DNA from: JBPOFM01 sp041391925
GTDB taxonomy: Bacteria > Bacteroidota > Bacteroidia > Flavobacteriales > Flavobacteriaceae
DNA: 64,000 nt
NCBI GenBank assembly: GCA_041391925.1
Contig: JAWKNA010000006.1
Span: 325,297-389,296, forward strand
Direction of reading: 5' to 3'
The position numbers and the translations under genes are program-made. The notes beneath the pieces are model-generated. The model was not told where the DNA came from, searched no databases, and worked only from the letters and a program-made list of their open reading frames with translations. Positions 18,257-27,704 of this stretch are shown piece after piece (positions within the stretch are counted from its first letter, which is position 1; each line of letters begins with the position of its first letter).

Positions 18257-19663
18257 ATGAGATATTTTTACTCAATATTATTGGGCTTTTTTTGTTCTGC
18301 TTTTTATGCACAAGAAATAGAATTGGAAGTTTTTGCGTCAGGATTTAATAACCCAATAAACATAAAAAATGCTGGAGATGGGAGGTTATTTGTGGTAGAG
18401 CAAGCTGGACTCATACAGATTATTAATGCCGATGGATCGAGAAACAGCACACCTTTTTTGAATATTAACCCAATAGTTGTCAATGGTGGTGGTGAAAGGG
18501 GTTTATTGGGACTGGCTTTTCATCCTAATTATAGTTCTAATGGTTACTTTTATGTGAATTATATCAACAATAGTGGCAACACTGTTATCTCAAGGTTCTC
18601 AAGAAGTGCAGATGACCCTGACATGGCTGATAGCACTTCTGAATTGCAACTACTCACCTATACCCAACCATTTCCCAATCATAATGGAGGCGACATGGCT
18701 TTTGGGGCAGATGGTTATTTATATATTTCATCCGGAGATGGTGGCGATGCTGGCGATCCAGGAGACAGAGCACAATCTTTGACTACATTATTGGGCAAAT
18801 TACTTCGTATCGATGTTGACAACACGAGTAATGGCAACAATTACGCAATCCCTAGTGACAATCCTTTTTTTGGAAGCACTACCGAGATGCAAGAGATTTG
18901 GGCCTATGGCTTACGCAATCCATGGCGGTTTTCATTTGATAGAGTAACCAATGATTTATGGATTGCCGACGTGGGACAGAACGTAAGGGAAGAAATCAAT
19001 ATGGTTGCTTCAACGTTGGCAGGTGCTAACTATGGATGGCGATGTTATGAAGGAAATTCTGCTTACAATCAAAGTGGCAATTGTCCAGCTGCCAATACCT
19101 TGACATTCCCTATTGCTCAATATACTCACAATAACAGTGGTCTTTTTAAATGTTCTATTACAGGTGGGTATCGTTATAGAGGAACCAATCAACCAAGCTT
19201 AACTGGTTTATATTTTTTCGCTGATTATTGCAGTGATGAAATAGGAATGTTGGAAGAATCCGGAGGGAATTGGACCATGACATTTACAGCGCCTTTCACT
19301 GGAAATGGCTGGACAACTTTTGGGGAAGATAGCAATGGAGAAATTTATATTGCTGGAATTGATTCTGGAACGGTTTATAAAATTATTGAACCTGATTTGA
19401 GTGTTGGTGAAAATGATATTTTTGAAGTAACAATGTTTCCAAATCCTGCTGAAAATCAAATTATGCTCGATATTTCTGAATCCACATTAGTTATTAAGTC
19501 TATAAATATCTACAGTATTCAGGGAAAATTGATTTCTTCCAATACTGATTTTGCTCAACAGCACATTACTGTATCCACTAAAAGCCTATCTAGTGGGCTG
19601 TACTTTGTTGAAGTTGCAAATAGCAAAGGTAATAGCATTATCAAAAAGCTTATTAAGAATTAA
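18257..19663 (+). CDS. secreted PQQ-type sugar dehydrogenase (GSDH) with type IX secretion tail
   Basis: The signal peptide (cleavage after AFYAQ) is followed by a six-bladed GSDH/sorbosone dehydrogenase propeller: ERGLLGLAFHPNY, FPNHNGGDMAFGADGYLY, WAYGLRNPWRFSFD and ADVGQNVREEIN are the usual propeller motifs. Residues from about 390 form a Por secretion system domain (FPNPAENQIML, ending IIKKLIKN). The protein should leave the cell by the type IX system. It is expected to oxidise aldose sugars or a similar substrate using a quinone; PQQ use is inferred from family, not shown. Confidence 0.9.
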   Translation: MRYFYSILLGFFCSAFYAQEIELEVFASGFNNPINIKNAGDGRLFVVEQAGLIQIINADGSRNSTPFLNINPIVVNGGGERGLLGLAFHPNYSSNGYFYVNYINNSGNTVISRFSRSADDPDMADSTSELQLLTYTQPFPNHNGGDMAFGADGYLYISSGDGGDAGDPGDRAQSLTTLLGKLLRIDVDNTSNGNNYAIPSDNPFFGSTTEMQEIWAYGLRNPWRFSFDRVTNDLWIADVGQNVREEINMVASTLAGANYGWRCYEGNSAYNQSGNCPAANTLTFPIAQYTHNNSGLFKCSITGGYRYRGTNQPSLTGLYFFADYCSDEIGMLEESGGNWTMTFTAPFTGNGWTTFGEDSNGEIYIAGIDSGTVYKIIEPDLSVGENDIFEVTMFPNPAENQIMLDISESTLVIKSINIYSIQGKLISSNTDFAQQHITVSTKSLSSGLYFVEVANSKGNSIIKKLIKN

Positions 19664-20379
19664 TGAAACAGCCATCTGGTAAATTATATTTAATTCCGAC
19701 AGGTCTGGGAGACAATCCTCCTTTGGAAATATTGCCGATTTCCATCAAAAAAATCATAGAATCCGTTGATGATTATATAGTAGAAAATGAGAAAACTGCC
19801 AGGAGATTTATCAAATCAATACATCCAAAAAAATCCCAACCAAATTTAAAGCTCTATACACTCAATAAATATACAAAACCCGAAGAGTTATATACTTTCT
19901 TGGACAGCTGCGAAAAGGGTAAATCAATGGGATTACTTTCAGAAGCAGGTTGTCCTGCTGTTGCCGACCCTGGAGCAGATGTAGTAAAATTGGCGCATCA
20001 GAAAAACATTCAAATAGTACCTTTGGTTGGTCCTTCAAGTATTATTCTTGCAATGATGGGCTCCGGAATGAATGGCCAAAGTTTTGCTTTTAATGGTTAC
20101 TTACCAATAGACAAACATGAACGAAAAATGGAACTGAAACGTTTGGAAAAATTATCTTTTGACCATAACCAATCGCAATTATTTATAGAAACGCCCTATC
20201 GAAATAATAAGATGTTGGAAGATTTATGTGATTCCTTACAGCCTCAAACACGTGTCTGTGTGGCTTGCGACTTAACGCTTACTTCAGAATATATCAAAAC
20301 AATGCAAGTCAATGAATGGAAAGCTGCAAAAGTAGATTTGCACAAACGCCCAGCTATTTTTATCATTCATAAAGACTGA
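19663..20379 (+). CDS. RsmI-like SAM-dependent methyltransferase (tetrapyrrole methylase fold)
   Basis: 238 residues with YLIPTGLGD, SEAGCPAVADPGADVV, LVGPSSIILAMMGSGM and FIETPYRN, the RsmI (16S rRNA C1402 ribose methylase) pattern. It is shorter than typical RsmI (about 280) and lacks the C-terminal extension; the first motif is LIPTGLGD where RsmI has VATPIGNL. It belongs to the Bacteroidetes subgroup of this fold, and the target is uncertain. The ATG overlaps the previous stop codon (TAATG). Confidence 0.82.
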   Translation: MKQPSGKLYLIPTGLGDNPPLEILPISIKKIIESVDDYIVENEKTARRFIKSIHPKKSQPNLKLYTLNKYTKPEELYTFLDSCEKGKSMGLLSEAGCPAVADPGADVVKLAHQKNIQIVPLVGPSSIILAMMGSGMNGQSFAFNGYLPIDKHERKMELKRLEKLSFDHNQSQLFIETPYRNNKMLEDLCDSLQPQTRVCVACDLTLTSEYIKTMQVNEWKAAKVDLHKRPAIFIIHKD

Positions 20380-20389
20380 GCTTAAAATC

Positions 20390-21058
20390 TCAAATGGAGA
20401 CCTTGGCTTTTCTATCTGCAATAATTGAAGACGTATCGTATCCTGAAAATTTCTTTAAATAGGAACGCATGGATGTTCCAAAAGCATCAGAAAATGTTTC
20501 ATTTCCATAGCTTCTCAAGAATTTTTTAACACTTCCTGCGCCTGCAAGGTGTGCAGCTGCCAAAATCCCGGATTCTGTTATGGTTATTCCGCTTATCCTT
20601 TTACCTTCAAAATGAGCAATTTCATTTCGCAAAATCCATTTATTGCGCTGTGCATATGCCATAAAGGCTTTTTCTTGCAATTCTGGTGTGTATAAAAAAT
20701 CGTTAGGATTATAAATACCAAGTGCTCTTAAGGTCTCAACGCCAAATTGATATTTACCAAGATATCCAAAATCATTAACCACATGATAATTGCCTCTTGA
20801 TTCTTTAAACCCTACTGCTTCTTTAAAGCCTAAATAGGCTTTCCCTAAAAAAGGAGAAAATTGAGTCTGGGATGCAGCCTTGTCAGCTTTCTGATTCTCT
20901 GACAACATGGCAATATCTTTATTTACGGTATAATTGAGTTCTAGACCAGCGGTAGAAAAATTGGTCATATCCACTGTAGTATCGGGAAATAATCCAAAAG
21001 CAAGAACAGTCAAGATTGCAATAGGAAACGCGAAATAATTAGTCCATTTTTTTATCAT
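20390..21058 (-). CDS. lysozyme-like (transglycosylase-fold) exported protein
   Basis: 222 residues with an N-terminal hydrophobic segment (FAFPIAILTVLAFGLF) that could be a signal anchor. The C-terminal half has ESRGNYHVVN, GYLGKYQFG, and a later AAHLAGAG, which recall the SLT/lysozyme superfamily (catalytic Glu in KESRG). Probably a peptidoglycan hydrolase in the periplasm. It is the last gene of a leftward run of cell-wall genes. Similar proteins are sometimes labelled LysM proteins, but no LysM repeat is visible. Confidence 0.7.
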   Translation of the reverse strand: MIKKWTNYFAFPIAILTVLAFGLFPDTTVDMTNFSTAGLELNYTVNKDIAMLSENQKADKAASQTQFSPFLGKAYLGFKEAVGFKESRGNYHVVNDFGYLGKYQFGVETLRALGIYNPNDFLYTPELQEKAFMAYAQRNKWILRNEIAHFEGKRISGITITESGILAAAHLAGAGSVKKFLRSYGNETFSDAFGTSMRSYLKKFSGYDTSSIIADRKAKVSI

Positions 21059-21163
21059 AACTCCTAATTTATAGAACTTAATATCAATTTTTTTGTTCTA
21101 AATTTTCAGCGTGCAAATATACGACTTTTATTTACTTACTGACTTTTAGACTGTTAATGTATG

Positions 21164-22075
21164 TTAAAAGTAGATGAAATGCGCCTTCAGACCATTTTTG
21201 CCATCCAACTCCAAAGTTGGAAAAGGGACCTTGATGACGTTCAAAACGTCAAACACGGATTTCAAGACGTGGGAATTCGTTTTTATTTTTGTCAAATCTA
21301 CATCAAAACTTAAATAGTATTGACGTCTCCGTTGAGGACTTATAATCAAATTATTAACAGGTTCGCTTTTGCCTGTCAGCATTCCTTCTGCACCATATCC
21401 AACTGCCAAATTCAACCATTTTGGAATATTGCTGTCTTTGAAAAACGAATGTACATTCACACTTAACCAATACGTCTGCCCATTGTAATCTTTTAACATC
21501 TCTTCTAAAAATCCTTCTCCCAGCTTATCTGGACGTTGGGGTGCAAAATCAGTTTGGTGAAATGAATATTTTAAGATGATGCGCTGTTCTTTCCAGAGTA
21601 ATTCCTGACCAACGTACAATCCTGTTCCAGAAATATTGGCCATCATGTCTCCCCAGGAAAAACCCCACTCTTCACTAAATCCGTCAAACACCTCGACGGT
21701 TGTCAAAAAAGCCAACCCTAAAGTGGAGCCATACATCAATTGGTTCGTTTCACTTTCTCCACTCCATTTTAAGACATTCGCTCCAATCTTTCCAATTTGA
21801 TAGGATGAAAATACGTGTCCCATCTTGTCCATTTGTAGCCATTCATCATTGTCATTTAATGTATGGAATTTTGATTGAGGGTAATCAACATACCATAATT
21901 GATTCAACCCAACTAATGATAATGTAGCTAGAGATGCTTCGGTGATATAAATTGCATTTCGCCGTGAAACATTTAATGTATCACTTTGAGTTAGGAAGGA
22001 ATTTATTTTAGATTGCGGAAACGCAGAAAACGATACCAAAAAAATAAGAAGTGTATGGTTTATGGAACATTTCAA
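21164..22075 (-). CDS. DUF2279/YfiM-type exported protein
   Basis: 303 residues with a signal peptide (cleavage near AFPQS). It contains QMDKMGHVFSSYQ and VEVFDGFSEEWGFSWGDMMANISG, the signature of DUF2279 (YfiM-like) proteins. The C-terminal part (YYLSFDVDL, LKAHFIYF) has amphipathic strands that may form an outer-membrane barrel. Translation starts at TTG (22075), two bases after the mltG stop; no in-frame ATG precedes the signal peptide. Confidence 0.75.
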   Translation of the reverse strand: MKCSINHTLLIFLVSFSAFPQSKINSFLTQSDTLNVSRRNAIYITEASLATLSLVGLNQLWYVDYPQSKFHTLNDNDEWLQMDKMGHVFSSYQIGKIGANVLKWSGESETNQLMYGSTLGLAFLTTVEVFDGFSEEWGFSWGDMMANISGTGLYVGQELLWKEQRIILKYSFHQTDFAPQRPDKLGEGFLEEMLKDYNGQTYWLSVNVHSFFKDSNIPKWLNLAVGYGAEGMLTGKSEPVNNLIISPQRRRQYYLSFDVDLTKIKTNSHVLKSVFDVLNVIKVPFPTLELDGKNGLKAHFIYF

Positions 22076-22077
22076 AA

Positions 22078-23121
22078 TCAGCGATTGACACCTTGTTGAT
22101 TAATCCACCTCACGTATTCTTGACGGTTAACATTATGTTGCGCCAAGGTTTTTGAAAATTTGTGATAGCCAAAATTCTTAATATCAGCCACAAAATAATA
22201 ATAGTCATGATTCTCTGCGTTGAGAACAGCTTCAATCGACGAAATGTCTGGCATGGCGATTAGACCTGGTGGCAATCCAGCATATTTATAGGTATTGTAA
22301 GGTGAATCCAACTCCAAATCTTTATAGAGTACGCGTTTAATCACTTGGTTAAAATCATTCGAGTTTTTTTTGATGGCATATATAACGGTCGGGTCTGCCT
22401 GAAGTGGCATCCCAACTTTTAGACGGTTCAGATAAACACCCGCAACTCTTGAACGTTCATCTACTTTGGCAGTTTCCTTTTGGACTATAGACGCCAGTAC
22501 TGTTACTTGATTGGGTGTAAGGTTTAAACTTTTGGCCTTATCCAATCGTGCATCATTCCAAAATCGATTGTATTCTTTCAACATTCTGTCTCTAAACTGT
22601 TCTGCAGAAGTGTTCCAAAAAAACTCATAACTATTTGGGATATACATTCCTAAAGCGGTGGCATTAGAAAAATTGTTTTCATTTAAAAATTCAGAATCTT
22701 TCATCACTGTAATTAATGAAAGACTATCGGCTTCTATCTGTGAAGCAATTCTCCCGGCAAGATTTTCTAATGTTTCTTGATTGTTGAATGACAATTGCAA
22801 TGGAACATTATTGCTACGTATGGAATTGATAATATCATTGTTGTTCATATTTTTTTTAATGATATATCTACCTGCTTTGATGTTTGTAGTGTATTTCTTT
22901 TGTTTTGCTAGTACATCAAAACTTCCGATATCCTTCAATAAAGGTTCCAATTGTCCACGAACTTCTTCATAAGTTGCATTCGTCGGAACAAACACATATG
23001 CTTCATCATTGTTGAACGCCGTGTTGGAATTGAACATAATCGTGTAAATATTATAGGCAACAACACCTGCAACGACAAGTCCTATCAGAACAATAGCAAG
23101 TAGAATTTTTTTGATGTACAT
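22078..23121 (-). CDS. mltG: endolytic murein transglycosylase
   Basis: Cuts nascent glycan strands at the inner membrane and so sets strand length. One N-terminal membrane helix (residues 6-27), a LysM-like region, then the YceG domain: SIVQKETAK with catalytic Glu216, GVYLNRLKVGMPLQADPTVIYA and SPYNTYKYAGLPPGLI. 347 residues, full length. The ATG directly abuts the stop of the acetyltransferase gene. Confidence 0.95.
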   Translation of the reverse strand: MYIKKILLAIVLIGLVVAGVVAYNIYTIMFNSNTAFNNDEAYVFVPTNATYEEVRGQLEPLLKDIGSFDVLAKQKKYTTNIKAGRYIIKKNMNNNDIINSIRSNNVPLQLSFNNQETLENLAGRIASQIEADSLSLITVMKDSEFLNENNFSNATALGMYIPNSYEFFWNTSAEQFRDRMLKEYNRFWNDARLDKAKSLNLTPNQVTVLASIVQKETAKVDERSRVAGVYLNRLKVGMPLQADPTVIYAIKKNSNDFNQVIKRVLYKDLELDSPYNTYKYAGLPPGLIAMPDISSIEAVLNAENHDYYYFVADIKNFGYHKFSKTLAQHNVNRQEYVRWINQQGVNR

Positions 23122-23646
23122 TTAATGATTGATAAGTTGAAATAAATATTCATTTTGGTAACTGCCATTGATAGCATTCCAATCTTTTTTAAGGCCGATT
23201 TTCTCAAAGCCCTGATTGGTGAACAGTGTAATACTGGCTTTATTGTCCTCTGTAATGTTACAATACAATTGGTGCAGATTGAGATGCTCAAAACTGTAAT
23301 TGACCAATAATTGCAAAGCTTCTTTACCAAAACCCTGTTGACGATTAGTTGATTCTTTTACTAAAATCCCAACTCCAGCGCGACTGTTCTTAAAATCGAA
23401 ATCGAACAAATCAATCATCCCAAGGGCTTTATTCTCATAACTGGAAATAACTAATCTTAATTGTTTGGCTTCAAAAATATCTTTATGTGAATTTTCAAGA
23501 TATTGTGTCAAAATGTATTTTGAATACGGTGTTTGTGTATTACTGATTTCCCAGAAAGTCTCGTCGTTTTCAATGGTATAAATAAATTCTAGGTCTTCAG
23601 GTTCCAATGCCCTCAAAAAGACGTATTTTCCTTTCAGCGTCATCAT
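23122..23646 (-). CDS. GNAT acetyltransferase, RimJ/RimL type
   Basis: 174 residues, N-terminus MMTLKGKYVFLRALEPEDLEF. The RimJ/RimL-like acetyl-CoA motif is RQQGFGKEALQLLVNYSFE, followed by NKASITLFTNQGFEKIG. The start overlaps the dapF stop codon (ATGA), so it is co-translated with dapF and followed directly by mltG. Substrate unknown; the context hints at a cell-wall or amino-sugar target. Confidence 0.86.
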   Translation of the reverse strand: MMTLKGKYVFLRALEPEDLEFIYTIENDETFWEISNTQTPYSKYILTQYLENSHKDIFEAKQLRLVISSYENKALGMIDLFDFDFKNSRAGVGILVKESTNRQQGFGKEALQLLVNYSFEHLNLHQLYCNITEDNKASITLFTNQGFEKIGLKKDWNAINGSYQNEYLFQLINH

Positions 23647-24416
23647 AGTGTGCCTTTAAAAACTTGAATTGCTGGCCCAATCAGCCAAATATCTTTGTAG
23701 CCTGTTTCACTCTTTTTAAAATCAACTTGCAATTGTCCTCCTTGAGTATGTAGCGTTATCAGGTTCTTTTCGGTTTCACCAATATAGTTCATCGCTAGAG
23801 CTACGGCAGTGACTCCTGTACCACAAGACAAAGTTTCATCTTCTACGCCTCGTTCGTAAGTGCGCACAAAAAACGATTCTTCGGTCAGTTTTTTGACAAA
23901 ATTCACATTGCTTCCATCTTTATAATACGGAGCTCCATAACGAATTCTGCTTCCAACGGATTTAATATCCATAAGTTCCAAGTCAGCGTCCATCTGTACA
24001 TGATGCGGCGAACCAGTATTCAAAAAAACATGGTTATTATGTTTTTCTACGGTTTTAACATCTTGCATCTGAAGTTTTATCATATCACTTTCAATGGTAG
24101 CATGATGCAAACCGTCCATGGCTTCAAATGTGGCCTTATCTTTTATAATTCCCAAATAGTTTGCAAAAGCTGTGATACAACGGCCTCCATTGCCACACAT
24201 ACTGCTTTGGTTACCATCCGAATTGTAATAGACCATTTTGAAATCTGCATTTGAATCGTTTTCCAAAAGTATCAAGCCATCCGCTCCAATCCCAAAACGT
24301 CTGTCGCATAATTTAGCGATGAGTTCTGTATTGTCTTTATCAAAAACCTCTTGACGATTATCTATCATCACAAAGTCATTGCCTGTTCCTTGGTACTTAT
24401 AAAATTCAATCTTCAT
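23643..24416 (-). CDS. dapF: diaminopimelate epimerase
   Basis: Converts LL- to meso-diaminopimelate for peptidoglycan and lysine. Both catalytic cysteines are present: SMCGNGGRC and ETLSCGTGV. Start at 24416 (MKIEFYKYQGTGNDF), the family N-terminus; the upstream in-frame ATG adds nine residues and lies beyond the -7 box. About 257 residues, full length. Head of the dapF-GNAT-mltG-DUF2279 run. Confidence 0.97.
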   Translation of the reverse strand: MKIEFYKYQGTGNDFVMIDNRQEVFDKDNTELIAKLCDRRFGIGADGLILLENDSNADFKMVYYNSDGNQSSMCGNGGRCITAFANYLGIIKDKATFEAMDGLHHATIESDMIKLQMQDVKTVEKHNNHVFLNTGSPHHVQMDADLELMDIKSVGSRIRYGAPYYKDGSNVNFVKKLTEESFFVRTYERGVEDETLSCGTGVTAVALAMNYIGETEKNLITLHTQGGQLQVDFKKSETGYKDIWLIGPAIQVFKGTL

Positions 24417-24423
24417 ACGTGGG

Positions 24424-24431
24424 CAAATATA
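24424..24431 (-). promoter_or_regulatory. -7 box next to the dapF start
   Basis: On the minus strand this reads TATATTTG, a perfect -7 consensus, ending only 7 bases before the ATG. The predicted 5' leader is about 3-4 bases. No clear TTG element at 17-21 bases. Confidence 0.5.
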
Positions 24432-24570
24432 AGAATAATCCATTGCTTTTTCGTTTGTTAAACGAGCGTTAAAGTTGAAGTTAAAAATCGTTAAACTTAA
24501 ATTCTCGATTCAATAAATAGTTAATTTTAGTCGTTAACTGAACACATAATTATCAAAACCTGATATTCAG

Positions 24571-25974
24571 ATGAAAAAGATTTTAACCTTACTATTCGTT
24601 TCTGTTTTAGGTGGAATCATGACCCTTTCTGCCTATAAACTTTTTATCGAAAAAGACACTAAATTTTTTGTTGCCTCAAATGATTCAAAACCCTCATTCA
24701 TTCCAACAAACAACACCACCTCCAATTTACTTTATAATGCTGATGCAGTAGATTTTACTAAAGCTGCTGAAAATGCCGTTCATGCAGTCGTTCACGTCAA
24801 GAACACTACGATAAGTCAAGGCGGACCTGTGACCTTGCAGGATTTATTTTATGGAAGAAGCCAACCAAGGACGCAAGTTGGTACTGGTAGTGGTGTTATT
24901 ATTTCGCCAGATGGCTATATCATAACCAACAATCACGTCATTAATGGTGCACAGGATTTATCCATTACATTAAATGACAATAAAATATACACTGCAAAAT
25001 TAATTGGAACCGATGAAAAAACAGACATCGCTCTGTTGAAGATTGACGCCGACGAAGATTTGCCTTATGCAACCTTTGGCGATTCAGACCAAGCAAAAGT
25101 TGGTGAATGGGTTCTTGCCGTAGGAAATCCATTTAATTTGACTTCAACAGTTACTGCTGGAATTATAAGTGCAAAATCAAGGGATTTGTCTGGTGTCAAT
25201 GCGCAATCATTTATTCAGACAGACGCTGCCGTAAATCCTGGAAATTCTGGTGGTGCACTGGTAAACATCAATGGTGACCTAATAGGAATCAATACTGCTA
25301 TCACATCGCAAACGGGTTCGTACATTGGATATTCGTTTGCAGTTCCTAGCAATATTGCAAGAAAAGTTGTTGAAGACATCATGGAATTTGGAAATGTTCA
25401 GACTGGAATTTTAGGCGTCAATGTTTTAAACCGAAACTCAAAATATGCAATTGAAAATGGATTAAACGAAATTGATGGTGTGTATGTCAGTGAAATAGAA
25501 GAGAACTCTGGAGCGGCTAAAGCTGGCATTAAAAACGGAGATATCATCAAGAAAGTGGACAATATCAAGATTTCAAAATTTTCTGATTTGAGCGGTTATT
25601 TGACCACCAAACGTCCAAATGACGTGGTCAAAGTAACCATCGATAGAGATGGTGACGAAAAAATATTGCCTGTGACTTTGACAAAATTTGAAAATTCAAC
25701 AGTTGAATATCTCGATATGCAATTGAAAAACATTCCAAAACAGGCCAAAGAAAAATATAAAATAGAATATGGCGTACTGGTTATCAAGAACGAAAATTAT
25801 GCGCTTTACAAAAATTTGGGCATCAATGAAGGTTATGTCATTACCGAAATTAATGGGGAAAAAATAAATTCTGTTAAAGATATTGCCAAGCTACAACAAA
25901 AATACGGTGATAACATCACTAAAATAAGTGTCATCAATACCAATGGCCAAAAGGAAAGTTTTATCTTTAGATAG
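24571..25974 (+). CDS. Do/DegQ-family periplasmic serine protease
   Basis: Quality-control protease of the envelope. N-terminal signal anchor (residues 4-20), trypsin-like domain with the triad His122 (TNNHVI), Asp152 (KTDIALLKI) and Ser226 (NPGNSGGAL), then two PDZ domains (LGVNVLNRNSKY... and from about residue 390, YGVLVIKNENYA). 467 residues, normal for HtrA. Transcribed away from dapF and ended by a terminator at 25998. Confidence 0.96.
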   Translation: MKKILTLLFVSVLGGIMTLSAYKLFIEKDTKFFVASNDSKPSFIPTNNTTSNLLYNADAVDFTKAAENAVHAVVHVKNTTISQGGPVTLQDLFYGRSQPRTQVGTGSGVIISPDGYIITNNHVINGAQDLSITLNDNKIYTAKLIGTDEKTDIALLKIDADEDLPYATFGDSDQAKVGEWVLAVGNPFNLTSTVTAGIISAKSRDLSGVNAQSFIQTDAAVNPGNSGGALVNINGDLIGINTAITSQTGSYIGYSFAVPSNIARKVVEDIMEFGNVQTGILGVNVLNRNSKYAIENGLNEIDGVYVSEIEENSGAAKAGIKNGDIIKKVDNIKISKFSDLSGYLTTKRPNDVVKVTIDRDGDEKILPVTLTKFENSTVEYLDMQLKNIPKQAKEKYKIEYGVLVIKNENYALYKNLGINEGYVITEINGEKINSVKDIAKLQQKYGDNITKISVINTNGQKESFIFR

Positions 25975-25997
25975 AACCGTTTAATAATAGTTGGTAA

Positions 25998-26034
25998 AAC
26001 CCTTCAAGATTGAAAATCCTGAAGGGTTTTTTAT
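25998..26034 (+). terminator. rho-independent terminator after the Do protease
   Basis: Stem AACCCTTCA/TGAAGGGTT (25998-26006 with 26020-26028), extended inside by GATT/ATC pairing, followed by a T tract. Confidence 0.85.
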
Positions 26035-26117
26035 TTTCAAAAAACATTACGAAAACGTTTGAAATATACTATTTTTGCAAAAAATTTAAAAAACAACACA
26101 CACTAAACTTTAACATT

Positions 26118-27566
26118 ATGAGTTTGAACGGAACTTATGAAAACGAATTGGCTTTTCAAGCCGACCGAAGACGTGCAACAGTTGAATTTATAAAAATTGT
26201 AAGCGATCTTTGGTACGACAAATCAATTGAGTTGGTCATTTTCAGGAATCAATTAATTGACAAAAATGTCAGCGAAATTCTCAATCTGCACGAGTATGCA
26301 GGTGAATTTGTTGGAAAACCAATTTCGATTTTCGATTCTGTAGAGATTGCACAGGCTATCAAACAATTGGACATTCCGCCTGCCAAATTGGATATTGGCA
26401 AACTTACTTACGAATATCATTTGGAAGACCAAAAATACAGCAACGCCATGGCTTTTGTTGCTGACAAACTTAAAGGGGCGAGCAAATATGAGAGTATCAA
26501 GCCTAAAGATGTTATTTTATATGGATTTGGTAGAATTGGTCGATTGGTCGCAAGAGAATTGATGACCAAAACAGGAAAAGGAAGTCAAATGCGATTGAGA
26601 GCCATCGTGACCAGAGGTAAAATTGACCAAACTGTGTTGGAAAAAAGAGCATCATTGTTGAGGAATGATTCTGTACATGGTGATTTTTCAGGAACTGTGA
26701 TTGCAGATTTAAAAAATAGTGCCTTGATTATCAATGGAACCACAGTAAATATTATTTCTGCCAATAATCCAGAAGATATTGACTATACAAAATATGGCAT
26801 CAAAGACGCTTTGGTGATTGATAATACAGGAGTTTTTAGAGACAAAGAGGCTCTAACCAGACATTTGTCCTCAAAAGGAGTTAATAAAGTCCTATTGACA
26901 GCTCCGGGAAAAGGGGTGCCAAACATTGTACATGGCGTCAACCATTTGGACTACGACCCAGACAAAGTAGATATTTTTTCTGCTGCATCTTGTACCACTA
27001 ATGCTATTACTCCAGTTTTAAAAGCTATCGAAGATACTTTGGGTGTTAAACATGGACATATTGAAACCATCCATGCCTACACAAATGACCAAAATTTGGT
27101 GGACAATTACCATGATAAATACCGACGTGGTCGTGCTGCTAGCTTGAATATGGTCATTACCGAAACAGGAGCCGGAAGCGCAGTGACAAAAGCATTGCCA
27201 TCCATGGATGGAAAATTGACTTCAAACGCCATTAGAGTTCCTGTGCCCAATGGTTCTTTGGCTATACTGAATTTGGAACTCGAGAAAAAAACAACTTTGG
27301 ATGGTATCAATTCTATTTTAAAAAAATACGCTTTGGAAGGCAATCTTGTAGAACAAATAAAATATGAATTGAGTGATGAGCTCGTATCGAGTGATATTGT
27401 TGGGATTTCTGCCCCAGCTATTTATGACAGTAAAGCTACCATTGTGAGAGCAGATGGAAAAAACGCACTTTTATATATTTGGTATGATAATGAATATGGA
27501 TATAGCCACCAAGTCATCAGGTTAGCAAAATATATATCTAAAGTAAGACGTTATACCTATTATTAA
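26118..27566 (+). CDS. glyceraldehyde-3-phosphate dehydrogenase, long Bacteroidetes type
   Basis: Oxidises glyceraldehyde 3-phosphate to 1,3-bisphosphoglycerate (or the reverse). I start at 26118 (MSLNGTYENELAFQ), not at the upstream ATG at 26010, which would translate promoter and terminator sequence. The first 130 or so residues are an extension not found in ordinary GAPDH. The Rossmann motif GFGRIGR begins at residue 136, the catalytic Cys292 is in SAASCTTNAITP, and DNEYGYSHQVIRL closes the enzyme. About 482 residues. The role of the extension is unknown. Confidence 0.93.
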   Translation: MSLNGTYENELAFQADRRRATVEFIKIVSDLWYDKSIELVIFRNQLIDKNVSEILNLHEYAGEFVGKPISIFDSVEIAQAIKQLDIPPAKLDIGKLTYEYHLEDQKYSNAMAFVADKLKGASKYESIKPKDVILYGFGRIGRLVARELMTKTGKGSQMRLRAIVTRGKIDQTVLEKRASLLRNDSVHGDFSGTVIADLKNSALIINGTTVNIISANNPEDIDYTKYGIKDALVIDNTGVFRDKEALTRHLSSKGVNKVLLTAPGKGVPNIVHGVNHLDYDPDKVDIFSAASCTTNAITPVLKAIEDTLGVKHGHIETIHAYTNDQNLVDNYHDKYRRGRAASLNMVITETGAGSAVTKALPSMDGKLTSNAIRVPVPNGSLAILNLELEKKTTLDGINSILKKYALEGNLVEQIKYELSDELVSSDIVGISAPAIYDSKATIVRADGKNALLYIWYDNEYGYSHQVIRLAKYISKVRRYTYY

Positions 27567-27604
27567 TAATAAGACGTCCATTTTTAAACATTGTTCGTAT
27601 ATAA

Positions 27605-27636
27605 AAATAGCCTTACTTATGTGAGGCTATTTGTTT
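27605..27636 (+). terminator. terminator after GAPDH
   Basis: Stem AAATAGCCTTAC/GTGAGGCTATTT with one G-T pair and a TTAT loop, followed by GTTT. Confidence 0.75.
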
Positions 27637-27704
27637 AAAATGAAACAAATAATAATTATAATTCTTATCTTGTTCAAAATTAACCACATCTAAAAAAACT
27701 TTAA

